Source of the DNA: JADJLQ01 sp040007895
GTDB lineage: Bacteria > Bacteroidota > Bacteroidia > Chitinophagales > Saprospiraceae
Assembly (NCBI GenBank): GCA_040007895.1
Contig: JBDTUE010000022.1
Location: forward strand, 1 to 33,126
Direction: 5' to 3'
Length of the DNA: 33,126 bases
In this document: piece after piece, positions 1 to 9,208 of the stretch
How the letters are laid out: every line of letters begins with the position of its first letter
Numbering within the stretch: the stretch's first letter is position 1
Translations under genes and position numbers: made by a program
The notes under the pieces: generated by a model
Seen by the model: only the letters and a program-made list of their open reading frames with translations
What the model was told of the DNA's origin: nothing
The model's database searches: none

Positions 1-149
1 TGCAGGGATCAGAAGAATTAACTGCTTTAATGGAGGTTGGTTATCGTGGATTTTTGATTGGAGAAACCTTTATGAGGTATGAAGATCCCGGTGCATTATG
101 TCATCAATTTGTAATGAATCTTAAAAAAACATTTGTGAATGGGATCTGA
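1..149 (+). CDS. trpC: Indole-3-glycerol-phosphate synthase, C-terminal fragment
   Basis: The open frame starting at base 3 runs to a TGA at 147-149 and gives about 48 residues. It contains GFLIGETFM, the beta-strand-8 phosphate-binding region typical of the end of the TrpC (beta/alpha)8 barrel. TrpC closes the indole ring to make indole-3-glycerol phosphate, the substrate of TrpA. Its stop overlaps the trpF start by 11 bases, so the genes are translated from one mRNA. The 5' part lies outside the window. The call rests on a short C-terminus plus the perfect trp context. Confidence 0.88.
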   Translation, partial: QGSEELTALMEVGYRGFLIGETFMRYEDPGALCHQFVMNLKKTFVNGI

Positions 150-762
150 TCTTGAAATAAAAGTCTGTGGGATGCGCCTTGCTGAGCAAATCAAAGAACT
201 TGCTCTCCTGCCTATTGATTATATCGGTTTGATTTTTCAACCGTCATCTCCACGGTATGTTGAACATGAACTGTCTCCTCTCATTTTTGGAGAAAAAAAG
301 AAAGTAGGTGTATTTGTAAATAGTCCGATTGAACAAATATTATACACACAAAGCCGGTACCAATTGGATGCGGTTCAATTACATGGACAGGAAAGCCCGG
401 ATTTATGTGCAAGCATTCAAAACAGGGGCATTGAAGTCATTAAAGCTTTTTCTATTGATAGAAATTTTGATTTCAATAAAGTGCTTGAATTTGACGGTTA
501 CGCTGATCGTTTTCTTTTTGATGCAAGAGGAGATGCTCCTGGAGGGAATGGAGTCCGGTTTGACTGGAATAAATTAACTGAGTATGAAGGGGCCACACCA
601 TTTTTATTGGCAGGAGGTATTAGTTATGATCATATCGATGAGATAAAATATTTTAATCATCCCGCGTGTATCGGTATTGATATTAACAGCAGATTTGAAA
701 AAGCACCGGGTAATAAGGATCTGATAACAATTAAAAAATTTGTGCATGAGTTACGCAGTTAA
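139..762 (+). CDS. trpF: Phosphoribosylanthranilate isomerase
   Basis: This cytosolic enzyme does the Amadori rearrangement of N-(5-phosphoribosyl)anthranilate, the step before TrpC. The 207-residue length is normal for a single TIM barrel. The catalytic cysteine is Cys10 in KVCGM and the general acid is Asp128 in FLFDARG. PGGNGVRFDW (134-143), LLAGGIS (156-162) and INSRFEKAPGNKD (182-194) form the phosphate-binding end of the barrel. The ATG at 139 lies inside the end of trpC, and the last 17 bases overlap trpB, so translational coupling is likely. No Shine-Dalgarno sequence is visible. Family assignment is secure. Confidence 0.95.
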   Translation: MGSDLEIKVCGMRLAEQIKELALLPIDYIGLIFQPSSPRYVEHELSPLIFGEKKKVGVFVNSPIEQILYTQSRYQLDAVQLHGQESPDLCASIQNRGIEVIKAFSIDRNFDFNKVLEFDGYADRFLFDARGDAPGGNGVRFDWNKLTEYEGATPFLLAGGISYDHIDEIKYFNHPACIGIDINSRFEKAPGNKDLITIKKFVHELRS

Positions 763-1954
763 TGCTAAAGTTCCTCTACCCGATAAACAAGGGTTTTACG
801 GAATATTTGGAGGAGCATATATCCCTGAGATGTTGCAACACAATGTCGAAGAACTTAGAGATCAATACCTGGGAATCATGCAGGATCCTTCATTTCAAGC
901 TGAATTTCAGGATCTGCTAAAGAATTATGTTGGCAGACCAAGCCCATTATATGAAGCTAAAAGACTATCTGAAAAATATGGAGCCAGGATATTTCTCAAA
1001 CGCGAAGACCTTAATCATACCGGAGCACATAAAATTAATAATACGATAGGCCAGATATTAATGGCTCAACGATTAGGGAAGACGAGGATCATTGCAGAGA
1101 CAGGAGCGGGACAACACGGTGTAGCAACGGCCACGGTATGTGCATTAAAAAATCTTGAATGCATCGTGTATATGGGTTCAGTAGATATTGAACGCCAGGC
1201 TCCCAATGTTGCTCGTATGAAAATGCTTGGTGCCAAAGTAGTAGCTGCTACCAGTGGATCTCAAACATTAAAAGATGCTACGAATGAAGCCATTCGCGAT
1301 TGGATACAAAATCCTGTTGATACACATTATATTATTGGATCTGTAGTGGGACCTCATCCATATCCTGATATGGTAGCAAGATTCCAGAGTATCATTAGTG
1401 AAGAGATTAAAAATCAATTAATGGAGTATACCGGTTCATCATCGCCGGATACAGTCATGGCTTGTGTAGGTGGAGGTAGTAATGCAGCAGGCGCTTATTA
1501 TCATTTTTTAGATGATGATCAAGTAAGATTAGTAGCTGTTGAAGCTGCGGGTGAAGGAATACACAGTGGCCGAAGTGCTGCTACGAGTGTATTGGGATCA
1601 GTTGGTATCATTCATGGCAGTAAAACATTATTAATGCAAACAGCTGATGGACAGATTACAGAACCACATTCTATAAGTGCAGGTCTGGATTATCCCGGTA
1701 TAGGTCCATTGCATGCCTATTTAATAAAATCCGGTAGAGCTGAAGCTATTTCGATTACAGATGATGAAGCAGTGAAAGCAGCATTTTTATTAACCCGACT
1801 GGAAGGAATAATTCCGGCATTGGAATCTGCTCATGCTTTAGCTGCACTTGATTATATGAAATACCGTCCTGGAGAAATCATTGTGATTTGCCTTTCAGGA
1901 AGAGGAGATAAAGATTTAGCCACCTATATGAAATACCTGGATACCTATGAATAA
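746..1954 (+). CDS. trpB: Tryptophan synthase beta subunit
   Basis: TrpB is the PLP-dependent subunit that condenses indole with serine in the alpha2-beta2 synthase. The protein has 402 residues from the ATG at 746; an upstream in-frame TTG at 740 is less likely because the sequence starting MSYAVNAK fits the family. The PLP lysine is Lys96 in HTGAHKINN, the catalytic glutamate is Glu118 in AETGAGQHG, and the PLP phosphate loop GGGSN is at 242-246. The gene overlaps trpF by 17 bases and trpA by 8. This is the canonical trpB1 type that partners with TrpA, in keeping with its neighbour. Confidence 0.97.
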   Translation: MSYAVNAKVPLPDKQGFYGIFGGAYIPEMLQHNVEELRDQYLGIMQDPSFQAEFQDLLKNYVGRPSPLYEAKRLSEKYGARIFLKREDLNHTGAHKINNTIGQILMAQRLGKTRIIAETGAGQHGVATATVCALKNLECIVYMGSVDIERQAPNVARMKMLGAKVVAATSGSQTLKDATNEAIRDWIQNPVDTHYIIGSVVGPHPYPDMVARFQSIISEEIKNQLMEYTGSSSPDTVMACVGGGSNAAGAYYHFLDDDQVRLVAVEAAGEGIHSGRSAATSVLGSVGIIHGSKTLLMQTADGQITEPHSISAGLDYPGIGPLHAYLIKSGRAEAISITDDEAVKAAFLLTRLEGIIPALESAHALAALDYMKYRPGEIIVICLSGRGDKDLATYMKYLDTYE

Positions 1955-2723
1955 GTTGAATCAATTATTTAAAGAAAAAGACAGTCAGATACTTAATATT
2001 TATTTTACCGCCGGGTATCCTTCATTGAATGATGCAGTGCCGATCATTAAAGCGCTCGGAGAGGCTGGGGTAGATCTTGTAGAAATAGGAATGCCTTATA
2101 GTGATCCATTGGCGGATGGAGCTACCATCCAGGCCAGTAGCCAGGTGGCATTAAAAAATGGAATGAGCCTTGATATTCTATTTAATCAAATAGCCGAAGC
2201 AAGGAAAACAACTTCCATACCCTTCATTCTGATGGGTTATTTCAACCAGGTCCTTCAATACGGTGAGGAAAAATTTATTTCCAGAGCAAAAGAGAGTGGG
2301 GTAGATGGTCTTATACTTCCTGATCTTCCTGTAGAAGAATATGAATTGCATTATAAAGAGTTGTTTGAAAAATATGATATGAATATTACTTTCCTCATTA
2401 CTCCTCAGACACCAGATTCGAGGATCAGGCATATAGACGAGGTGAGTCACAGTTTTATTTATATGGTTTCGTCCAATGCAATCACCGGAGCTAAAACAGG
2501 TATAGATTCAAACCAGGAAGCTTATTTCAGCAGAATAGAGAAAATGAACCTGAGGAATTCAAGATTAATAGGTTTTGGAATTTCAAATAAACAAACCTTT
2601 GATCAATCGTGCAAGTTTGCTCAGGGTGCTATTATCGGAAGTGCTTTTATCAACGCGTTGACAAAAGCAACGGATATAAACAATACCATTAAAGAATTTG
2701 TTCATTCCATTCGTATAGGATAA
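1947..2723 (+). CDS. trpA: Tryptophan synthase alpha subunit
   Basis: TrpA cleaves indole-3-glycerol phosphate and passes indole to TrpB. The 258-residue TIM barrel has both catalytic acids: Glu46 in LVEIGMPYSDP and Asp57 in PLADG. Further family segments are DGLILPDLP and the loop SSNAITGAKTG. The ATG at 1947 overlaps the end of trpB by 8 bases, ensuring coupled synthesis of the two subunits. It is the last gene of the trp run; the next gene starts 57 bases on and is unrelated to tryptophan synthesis. I see no clear terminator after it, so read-through into the acetyltransferase gene is possible. Confidence 0.96.
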   Translation: MNKLNQLFKEKDSQILNIYFTAGYPSLNDAVPIIKALGEAGVDLVEIGMPYSDPLADGATIQASSQVALKNGMSLDILFNQIAEARKTTSIPFILMGYFNQVLQYGEEKFISRAKESGVDGLILPDLPVEEYELHYKELFEKYDMNITFLITPQTPDSRIRHIDEVSHSFIYMVSSNAITGAKTGIDSNQEAYFSRIEKMNLRNSRLIGFGISNKQTFDQSCKFAQGAIIGSAFINALTKATDINNTIKEFVHSIRIG

Positions 2724-2780
2724 TAAATCATTCTTATTGAAGATGAATTTCTTTATAGGTCCGAAGTCCAGCTTTAAAAT

Positions 2781-3299
2781 ATGGCCATGATCGAATTTAA
2801 AAAAGTCACACCGGATCAGCTTGAAGTACTCTATGAGATTTCATTGGATACTTTCCGATATAGTTTCTATCATCAGAATACTCCTGAAAATTATGAGTTA
2901 TATGTTTCAAAAGCCTTGAATCCTGAAACATTATTGGCTGAAATAAATCATCGACGATCAGATTTTTATTTTGGTTACTTAAGTGAAGAACTTGTTTGTT
3001 ATTTTAAAATCAACCTGGATATCAATAGTCATGAAATGTATACCGTAGACAGTATGGAGATTCAGCGGATTTATATTATTCCGGCTTATTTGTCCAGAGG
3101 AATTGGAAGTCAAATCATGGATTTTATTAAACAATTAGGAAGAGAATCGGGATATATTTCGATTTGGCTCGGAGTATGGGAACGGAATCCGGGAGCTATC
3201 CGGTTTTATGAACGACATGGGTTTACACAAATTGGAGCGCATGATTTTATGTTGGGAGAGGAGAGACAAACCGACTTGCTACTTGAGTGTAAAATATAA
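2781..3299 (+). CDS. GNAT-family N-acetyltransferase
   Basis: The protein has 172 residues with a GNAT fold. The acetyl-CoA pyrophosphate loop is SRGIGS (105-110), preceded by the beta-4 strand IQRIYIIPAY. The C-terminal motif WERNPGAIRFYERHGF (133-148) is typical of the RimI/PaiA-like branch. It would transfer an acetyl group from acetyl-CoA to an amine; the substrate cannot be told from the sequence. The ATG at 2781 is used; a second ATG two codons on is also possible. It lies 57 bases after trpA and ends 3 bases from the convergent gene at 3303. Confidence 0.85.
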   Translation: MAMIEFKKVTPDQLEVLYEISLDTFRYSFYHQNTPENYELYVSKALNPETLLAEINHRRSDFYFGYLSEELVCYFKINLDINSHEMYTVDSMEIQRIYIIPAYLSRGIGSQIMDFIKQLGRESGYISIWLGVWERNPGAIRFYERHGFTQIGAHDFMLGEERQTDLLLECKI

Positions 3300-3302
3300 T
3301 AA

Positions 3303-5741
3303 TTATTTTCCAAAAGTTTTAGTGATAGTCAGTGGCCTTCCGTTCTGTATTCCTTCCATCGTAACTACTATTTTCTTTGCAATATCAGAGTTATAAAACT
3401 TTATCGTAGCCTGACCATTTTTATCCGTCTTCAAATCCGGATTCCAATATAAAGTAATACGATGATCAGCAACTGAACTTTTTTCATCAGCAGGTCCGTA
3501 CTTCGGATGATAAAATTCCCTGTTTTTATTATATCCTTTAACTAATTGCCTGGTAAAATCGGTCTTGGAATTTTCAAATTCCTTTTTTGTTTTAATAAAA
3601 ATGGTAGTGCCTTTTAAAATGATGCTTTGAATGATCACGTAATCAATCTGATCAACAGGAACGCTTTGAATTGCCAGGTAAGGATTGTTATCAGCACTTA
3701 AATAATTGGCATTGATTCCATCGATGATGACCCTTACCGGACCATAATGCCCGTATGTCCAAACAATAGATCCATCCTGCAGGGTTAAAGGTTTTAAAAA
3801 CGGAAGGGGAATAAAATGTTTTGAGATAAATTGATTGGAACCGGTTTTAAGATCTAGTACAGTGGGCCGGATAAGAGATGCATTAGTACCTATTTCTCTG
3901 ATCTGATTTTGCTGACGTGCAACAACGGTAACTTCATTCAAAAGAATCGAGGATGGATTTTTATCATAATTAAATTCTTTGTATTTATCTATAAACGGTA
4001 AGATGTCCTGTGTATAATTTGGATTGAGGCCAGGTAGTTGATAAGTGAATAGACTAGGAGGTAGTGTATCCTCACGCTCATCTATTTTAATCATGGCCCG
4101 CTTAGCTTTACCCTTTGCATTTTTTATTTGCCAGCTTAATGTAGTACTATCATTAAAGTCCATATTTTCAATGATAAACTTTCCTGAGGAGTCACTTTCG
4201 GCAAAATAAAGAGCTTCTGCAACAGACGCTTGATTTGAAACCATTAAAGTGATTTGTCCTTTCGGTATTGGTTTCTGACTATTAGCGGAGACAGCCCTGG
4301 CGTGGATACTCAAATCATATTCATGTTGGAATTTGATAATGGTATCGGTATACTGCATTGGTTTATTCCAGGTATATCTCGACCATCCGTGGGTCAACAT
4401 GACGAGATCCAGAGCATATATTTTTTGAGGATCAGGGGACTCAAAATACCAGGCAGGGTTTTCTATTAATCCTTTTAGCTCTGATTGTAGTAAAAGCCTT
4501 GTAAATATATTTTCATTGTTAAGTTCCATTGAATTCATCGAAGCATCTGTGATCGCGACAGATACCGGCATTTCCTGAGTTTGCCCATGATGATCTTTCA
4601 AAACAAGTTGAATCATGATAGAATCACGTGGTGTAAAAAATTCATCTGCGCACTTGATCGTCGAATTTATTTTTGATTCATGATTGATGAATACCATTCG
4701 TTCACATTCCGGATGACCTTGTTCATCAAATAAGGTTAATTGCAATACTCCATCCGGAAAAGAATCTTTGGGTATAGTTATGTCTTTTTTGTCCGAAGCA
4801 AGGAGTACCTGTGAAGCATAGCAGATTTTGCCACTATGTTGTGCAATAAGGGTAACGCTTGAATTAAGGTAGTCCTGGCTTGCCTGTATTCGGACAAAAA
4901 TATTTTTAGAGTTGGTATTGTTTACAGACAATACAAGTCCGGAAACCTCCGTCTTCGGGAAATTGATCATTTCACCGGTTTCCAGTATAGCCTGGTAAAT
5001 TTTGTCTGAGGAAGGAGTAAACGCAAGTACACCCATGCCCTGGTAAAGGGTTTTAAATGTACTAATCATATTATTTTCATTATCTACTATAATACCTCTG
5101 GCAAATAGTCCCCGGCCCTGTGGATCAATCACTTTAAAAGCGATATTATTGGGAATATGATCTACATTTCTCCCACCTTCCGGAAAGAATTGAATATCCG
5201 GCTTTAATGAAACGAATCCGGTCGTAGAATTTCCTGTATCACCAAGAGGATTAAGGATGTGGATTTTTTTAGAATAAAAATAGTCTGATGAATCATTCAT
5301 CATCCATTGAGTGTATGCTATGATCGTATACTCTCCCGGCAGGAAGGAGGAATCAAAAATCATATCACCACTCGCTTTGCCTTCCGTTATTTTTAATAAT
5401 TGATCATGGCTGCGCCTACCCATCTGATCAAACCATTGTATATGTAATACACCAGATTGTTCTGTCGGCCGAAGATCAAATCCCTGTAAAATGTAGGCAG
5501 CATACCAACAGATTTCTCCAGGAAAATAGAATTGTTTGTCAAAATGAAAATAGATTTTTTCTATTGGACGTTGAGCTAAATGGCTATCAGAAACGACTTT
5601 CATCGAATCTAAAAAATGAATGTAATCCGATGTTTTTTGATTGATTCCCTGCGCAGAAACTTGTTGTGTAAAAAGGAGGATAAAGAGAACACTAGTAAAT
5701 TCCAGAAAATGTTTCTTACCTGTGCCGAACGAAATTTTCAT
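3303..5741 (-). CDS. Exported MG2 / TonB-plug-like surface protein
   Basis: From the ATG at 5741 the protein has 812 residues; the frame extends 11 codons to a TTG at 5774, but only the inner start gives a clean signal peptide ending around QQVSA. An MG2-like segment follows (EKIYFHFDKQFYFPGE), as in alpha-2-macroglobulin-type proteins. The C-terminal third has the phrase LNEVTVVARQ and a plug-like region including GPVRVIIDGINANYL. The end is a beta domain (YWNPDLKTDKNGQATIKFYN). This architecture is common in Bacteroidota, usually annotated as carboxypeptidase-regulatory-like or TonB-receptor-plug protein, without a barrel. It probably sits in the periplasm or outer membrane. The specific role is unknown. 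Its 3' end almost touches the convergent acetyltransferase gene. Confidence 0.7.
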   Translation of the reverse strand: MKISFGTGKKHFLEFTSVLFILLFTQQVSAQGINQKTSDYIHFLDSMKVVSDSHLAQRPIEKIYFHFDKQFYFPGEICWYAAYILQGFDLRPTEQSGVLHIQWFDQMGRRSHDQLLKITEGKASGDMIFDSSFLPGEYTIIAYTQWMMNDSSDYFYSKKIHILNPLGDTGNSTTGFVSLKPDIQFFPEGGRNVDHIPNNIAFKVIDPQGRGLFARGIIVDNENNMISTFKTLYQGMGVLAFTPSSDKIYQAILETGEMINFPKTEVSGLVLSVNNTNSKNIFVRIQASQDYLNSSVTLIAQHSGKICYASQVLLASDKKDITIPKDSFPDGVLQLTLFDEQGHPECERMVFINHESKINSTIKCADEFFTPRDSIMIQLVLKDHHGQTQEMPVSVAITDASMNSMELNNENIFTRLLLQSELKGLIENPAWYFESPDPQKIYALDLVMLTHGWSRYTWNKPMQYTDTIIKFQHEYDLSIHARAVSANSQKPIPKGQITLMVSNQASVAEALYFAESDSSGKFIIENMDFNDSTTLSWQIKNAKGKAKRAMIKIDEREDTLPPSLFTYQLPGLNPNYTQDILPFIDKYKEFNYDKNPSSILLNEVTVVARQQNQIREIGTNASLIRPTVLDLKTGSNQFISKHFIPLPFLKPLTLQDGSIVWTYGHYGPVRVIIDGINANYLSADNNPYLAIQSVPVDQIDYVIIQSIILKGTTIFIKTKKEFENSKTDFTRQLVKGYNKNREFYHPKYGPADEKSSVADHRITLYWNPDLKTDKNGQATIKFYNSDIAKKIVVTMEGIQNGRPLTITKTFGK

Positions 5742-5917
5742 CCGGCAATATAAAAATGAATAAAAGCGCTTCAAATCGTATGGTTATCACGGTGAAAGTA
5801 AATATTTGAAATGACTTTTTTATTGTACTGGTATTTCACCTGGATTAGTCAAAGGAGTTGTGAATGCTGATCCTTTCTAATAGGAAGAATTGATGATCAG
5901 ACCAACAGTAGAATTCC

Positions 5918-5925
5918 TACCTTTA
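5918..5925 (+). promoter_or_regulatory. Candidate -7 promoter box for folD-prmA
   Basis: TACCTTTA matches the Bacteroidota -7 consensus TAnnTTTG at all but the last fixed position. It ends 4 bases before the folD ATG, which would put the transcript start at or beside the start codon. No convincing -33 box is seen, so the call is tentative. Confidence 0.35.
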
Positions 5926-5929
5926 TGTC

Positions 5930-6811
5930 ATGCAATTATTAGATGGAGTCCATGTAGCCAAGACAATAAAAGCTGAACTATTAGTAAAGGTAAAAATGGC
6001 GAGGTCTCATGGAAGAAGGGCGCCACACCTGGCGGCAGTATTGATTGGAGACCATCCTGCAAGCGCATCTTATATTCGCAATAAAATCAGGTCTTGTGCC
6101 GAAGCAGGATATGAATCTTCCCTGATTCATCATCCTTCCAGTATTTCCGAAGGTGAATTATTATCCATTATTGATCGCTTAAATAAGAATGAGGAGATAG
6201 ATGGTTTTATCGTTCAACTTCCTTTGCCCCGACATATTAATGATACCCGTGTATTATTGGCCATTGACCCCAAAAAGGATGTCGATGGATTCCATCCGTT
6301 GAATGTAGGTAGAATGGTGACAGGACTTCCTTCATATATACCTGCCACGCCGCTTGGAATTTTAAAACTGATTGAATTTTATAAAATACCGACAGAAAGT
6401 AAAAACGTAGTGGTATTAGGCAGAAGCAATATTGTAGGTACACCGGTATCTGTTTTATTGTCCCGGAAAGCATATCCTGGTAATGCTACTGTAACACTTT
6501 GCCATTCGAGGTCAGAAGGACTAACGGAAATCACTCACCGGGCAGATATTATTATAGCTGCTATTGGTGCTACTCATTTTGTCAAAGCAAGCATGGTCAA
6601 AGAAGGTGCAGTGGTGATAGATGTGGGTATGAGCCAAATCATTGACCCTGCATCAAAAAAAGGAATCCGTTTAGTCGGGGATGTTGACTTCGATCAGGTA
6701 GCTCCTAAATGTTCTTTCATTACACCGGTGCCGGGTGGGGTAGGACCCATGACCGTTTGTGCCCTTATGATCAATACCTGGGAAGCTTACAACAAATCGA
6801 TTTATGGATGA
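5930..6811 (+). CDS. folD: Methylenetetrahydrofolate dehydrogenase / cyclohydrolase
   Basis: FolD interconverts 5,10-methylene-THF, 5,10-methenyl-THF and 10-formyl-THF in the cytosol, supplying one-carbon units for purines and formyl-Met-tRNA. The 293-residue length is typical. Catalytic Tyr48 and Lys52 lie in YIRNK. The family signatures VQLPLPRH, KDVDGFHPLNVG, the NADP-binding loop GRSNIVGTPV and PGGVGPMTVCALM are all present. The gene overlaps prmA by 8 bases. There is a TAnnTTTG-like box immediately upstream of the ATG, suggesting a leaderless mRNA. Assignment is secure. Confidence 0.97.
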   Translation: MQLLDGVHVAKTIKAELLVKVKMARSHGRRAPHLAAVLIGDHPASASYIRNKIRSCAEAGYESSLIHHPSSISEGELLSIIDRLNKNEEIDGFIVQLPLPRHINDTRVLLAIDPKKDVDGFHPLNVGRMVTGLPSYIPATPLGILKLIEFYKIPTESKNVVVLGRSNIVGTPVSVLLSRKAYPGNATVTLCHSRSEGLTEITHRADIIIAAIGATHFVKASMVKEGAVVIDVGMSQIIDPASKKGIRLVGDVDFDQVAPKCSFITPVPGGVGPMTVCALMINTWEAYNKSIYG

Positions 6812-7622
6812 ACTCAATCAAAATTATTATAGGTTTGATTTTCATGGAATATTAGATGAAATAATATATGCTCGCTTATATGAATTAGGTTTTGAATCCT
6901 TTGAAGAAAAGGAAGATAGTACCGAAGGTTATATTCCTGAAAGCCTGGTCCATGATGCCCTGATGCATCAAATTCAGAACATACAGCCATATTTTAATTC
7001 AACAATCGTAAGACAACAAAATTGGAATACTGTCTGGGAATCATCTTTCTCTCCGGTGACTATTGATGAACAGATCCATGTGAGGGCTACTTTTCATCCT
7101 GCGACGGATGCCACCTATGAAATCATTATTGATCCTAAAATGGCCTTTGGTACCGGTCATCATTCTACTACTTATTTGGTATTAAAGGAAATGTTGACTC
7201 TTGATTTTAAAGGATCAAGAGTCTTAGATTTTGGTTGTGGCAGTGGCATCTTAGCTATAGGTGCAGAAAAATTAGGAGCAGCGGAAATAGTGGCTGTCGA
7301 TTATGATAAATGGTCCGTAGAGAATACGTTAGAAAATATTGAATTAAATCAATGCAGTCTTATTTCGGTTTACCAGGCTGACAATCTAAAAATGGAAACC
7401 AAAACATATGATTTTATCCTTGCCAATATTACCCGGGATATATTAATAGCCAATACTTATGATGTCCTTCGATTGTTATCTAAAGGAGGGATTGCTATTT
7501 ATTCAGGATTTATTGAAAAGGATCTTAATTCAATTATGGACTACCTGAGTTCATTTGGTATTCAAAAGATGAACTATTCTACCAGAGAGGATTGGTGCGT
7601 TCTCGTTTTTGACAAACCTTAG
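6804..7622 (+). CDS. prmA: Ribosomal protein L11 methyltransferase
   Basis: PrmA trimethylates ribosomal protein L11 using S-adenosylmethionine. The 272-residue protein has an N-terminal substrate-recognition domain, then MAFGTGHHSTT, the family signature just before the methyltransferase core, SAM motif I VLDFGCGSGILAIG, and the late motif LANITRDIL. It starts within the last 8 bases of folD, so the two are co-translated. Its TAG stop overlaps the TAA stop of the convergent DUF4252 gene by 4 bases, leaving no space for an intrinsic terminator. Confidence 0.93.
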   Translation: MDELNQNYYRFDFHGILDEIIYARLYELGFESFEEKEDSTEGYIPESLVHDALMHQIQNIQPYFNSTIVRQQNWNTVWESSFSPVTIDEQIHVRATFHPATDATYEIIIDPKMAFGTGHHSTTYLVLKEMLTLDFKGSRVLDFGCGSGILAIGAEKLGAAEIVAVDYDKWSVENTLENIELNQCSLISVYQADNLKMETKTYDFILANITRDILIANTYDVLRLLSKGGIAIYSGFIEKDLNSIMDYLSSFGIQKMNYSTREDWCVLVFDKP

Positions 7623-8158
7623 AGTTTTCGCATACCTCTTCCTTCCTCACAATTTTTCCCTTCCCGATATCGATGAATGACATCCGACAAATCTTCAGGA
7701 GTAAAATAGCCTCTGATGTTGACTAACACAAACTCGTCAGATCCATCCTGAACAAAGAAAACAATTCTGCGGATAATATCTTTTTTAGACCATGCGAATA
7801 TTTCCACATCATCTCCTCCGTCGCGAACCTTAATCATTGGTTCATAATCTTCGTCAACCAGATCCGATTTAAGCCTGTCAATATCTCTATAGTCTACACG
7901 GCTGTCACCATCTGAGATAAATACGGATACTGAACCTATATTCCGGATTAATGGTTTGATCGCTTCACGATCTATCCGGTCTTCATCGTGTAATGCAATA
8001 TTACCAGCCAAACGCACTAAAAACCCCGGGACGGTAAAACTATGTATACCATCCCGATGATGATATTCGCGTTTGAATTCATTCAGGCTTTCTTCCTGAG
8101 CTGTGGACAGAGCACTTACACCTAAGGTGCACAACAGAGAGAGTAAAAATATCTTCAT
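7619..8158 (-). CDS. DUF4252 domain protein, second copy
   Basis: The 179-residue protein has an N-terminal signal peptide (hydrophobic stretch after MKIFLLSLL, likely cut near ALSTAQ), so it is exported. The rest resembles DUF4252, with the shared core DYEPMIKVRDGGDDVEIF followed by a DEFVLVNIRG strand. It starts 2 bases after its neighbour, a diverged paralogue with the matching core EYEELMKMRDEGEDVLFL, so the pair looks like an old tandem duplication. Both are downstream of an ECF sigma/anti-sigma pair and likely in the same transcript. The molecular function of DUF4252 is not known. Confidence 0.8.
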   Translation of the reverse strand: MKIFLLSLLCTLGVSALSTAQEESLNEFKREYHHRDGIHSFTVPGFLVRLAGNIALHDEDRIDREAIKPLIRNIGSVSVFISDGDSRVDYRDIDRLKSDLVDEDYEPMIKVRDGGDDVEIFAWSKKDIIRRIVFFVQDGSDEFVLVNIRGYFTPEDLSDVIHRYREGKNCEEGRGMRKL

Positions 8159-8160
8159 GA

Positions 8161-8673
8161 TTAATTCTTTTTAATTTTTTCCAGATGTTCGGAACCATTA
8201 ATATTGAGTGATTTTCCGAGCTTGCCAATTTTGTTCAAATCAATGTCTCCCACAAATGAGACCAGTGTAAATTCATCATCCCCTCCCACTAACATCAATA
8301 ATTCTTCAATCTTGTCTGTATTGGGGGTGGTTTTTGTAAGAAATAAGACATCTTCTCCTTCGTCTCTCATTTTCATAAGCTCTTCATATTCTTTGACATT
8401 GATTTTAGCGATCGCTTCTTTGTAAAAAGTTTTAGGTGTTTGATGTGTACTTAAGATATGAAGGCCGGTTATATTTTTAAGTAAAATCTGCAAATCGGGG
8501 TCCATGTCATTGATTTTGATTTTGGATACCAATTGAAACATTTTAGGACTGATGTAAACAGTACTGAATCGTTCATCGTCCTCGTAGGTTTTGAAAAATT
8601 TTGAAATGGCATCCGATTGTCCGGAGGCGATATGTAAACCAAGCATGAGGGGGATAATTAATAATTTTTTCAT
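8161..8673 (-). CDS. DUF4252 domain protein, first copy
   Basis: The 170-residue protein has a signal peptide (MKKLLIIPLMLGLHIASG) with no lipobox cysteine, so a periplasmic soluble protein is expected. The DUF4252 core includes LMKMRDEGEDVLFLTK and GGDDEFTLVSFVGDIDL. It lies 31 bases after the anti-sigma-like gene and 2 bases before the second copy. Membership is judged by recall of the family pattern. Function is unknown; its place in a sigma-factor operon suggests a role in, or a target of, envelope stress signalling, which is inference. Confidence 0.82.
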   Translation of the reverse strand: MKKLLIIPLMLGLHIASGQSDAISKFFKTYEDDERFSTVYISPKMFQLVSKIKINDMDPDLQILLKNITGLHILSTHQTPKTFYKEAIAKINVKEYEELMKMRDEGEDVLFLTKTTPNTDKIEELLMLVGGDDEFTLVSFVGDIDLNKIGKLGKSLNINGSEHLEKIKKN

Positions 8674-8704
8674 GATGCACTAATGATTGAGTTGATCGTT
8701 AAAC

Positions 8705-9208
8705 TTAATTGAGAATATTTAGAGTTTCTGTCTTGGATATGGATTTAGCGGCTTTATTAGTTCCTTTATTCATCCGGCTGGAAAGGAATAGCAAGGCAGC
8801 TTTGGTTTGTTCAAGAGCTTTTTCAGGAGAATCAAATGTATCCAGCTGAGCAAGGCTTTGTTTTTGTTTTAACTGGGTTTGAAATACACCGATGCCAAGT
8901 GTGATGATTACTAAAATAGACGCAGCAATAGCTGACACTTTTTGCCAGTTCATCCTGATAACCTTGCCTTCTGGTTTTTTAAGTACGGCTGGCTGCATGC
9001 TTATTTTTGACAAGATGATATCTTCCAGGTCTATCGTTTGTTTTCTTTCTTCATTAAAGAATATAAACAAGGTGGCATACGCTTTAAATTCTTCGTAATT
9101 ATTTAAAGTAGTGAAATAGGTAGTAAGGGTGGTTTCCTCTTCCAGGGAGGTATCGCCAGCCCAGTACTTATCTAACAGCAGTTTAATATTTTCCTTAGAG
9201 ATGTCCAT
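8705..9208 (-). CDS. Single-pass membrane anti-sigma-like protein
   Basis: The 167-residue protein has a cytosolic N-terminal helical part (about 1-88) with the phrase LLDKYWAGDTSLEEE often seen at the start of Bacteroidota anti-sigma-like proteins, one membrane segment (91-109), and a short external tail. No HxxxCxxC zinc motif is present, so it is not a classical ZAS anti-sigma factor. Its ATG overlaps the end of the sigma gene by 14 bases, which is the usual sigma/anti-sigma arrangement. The tail ends with LEQTKAALLFLSSRMNKG, a segment I recall from proteins in DUF4252 clusters. Anti-sigma activity is inferred from context. Confidence 0.72.
   Translation of the reverse strand: MDISKENIKLLLDKYWAGDTSLEEETTLTTYFTTLNNYEEFKAYATLFIFFNEERKQTIDLEDIILSKISMQPAVLKKPEGKVIRMNWQKVSAIAASILVIITLGIGVFQTQLKQKQSLAQLDTFDSPEKALEQTKAALLFLSSRMNKGTNKAAKSISKTETLNILN

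Noticed and set aside
2178..2450. 90-codon minus-strand frame inside trpA
   Set aside because: trpA is complete and conserved through this stretch; the antisense frame has no support.
3291..3309. AT-only inverted repeat (AAAATA/TATTTT) spanning the stops of the acetyltransferase and the MG2-like gene
   Set aside because: A 6-bp stem made only of A-T pairs is too weak to count as a terminator and is common by chance at this base composition.
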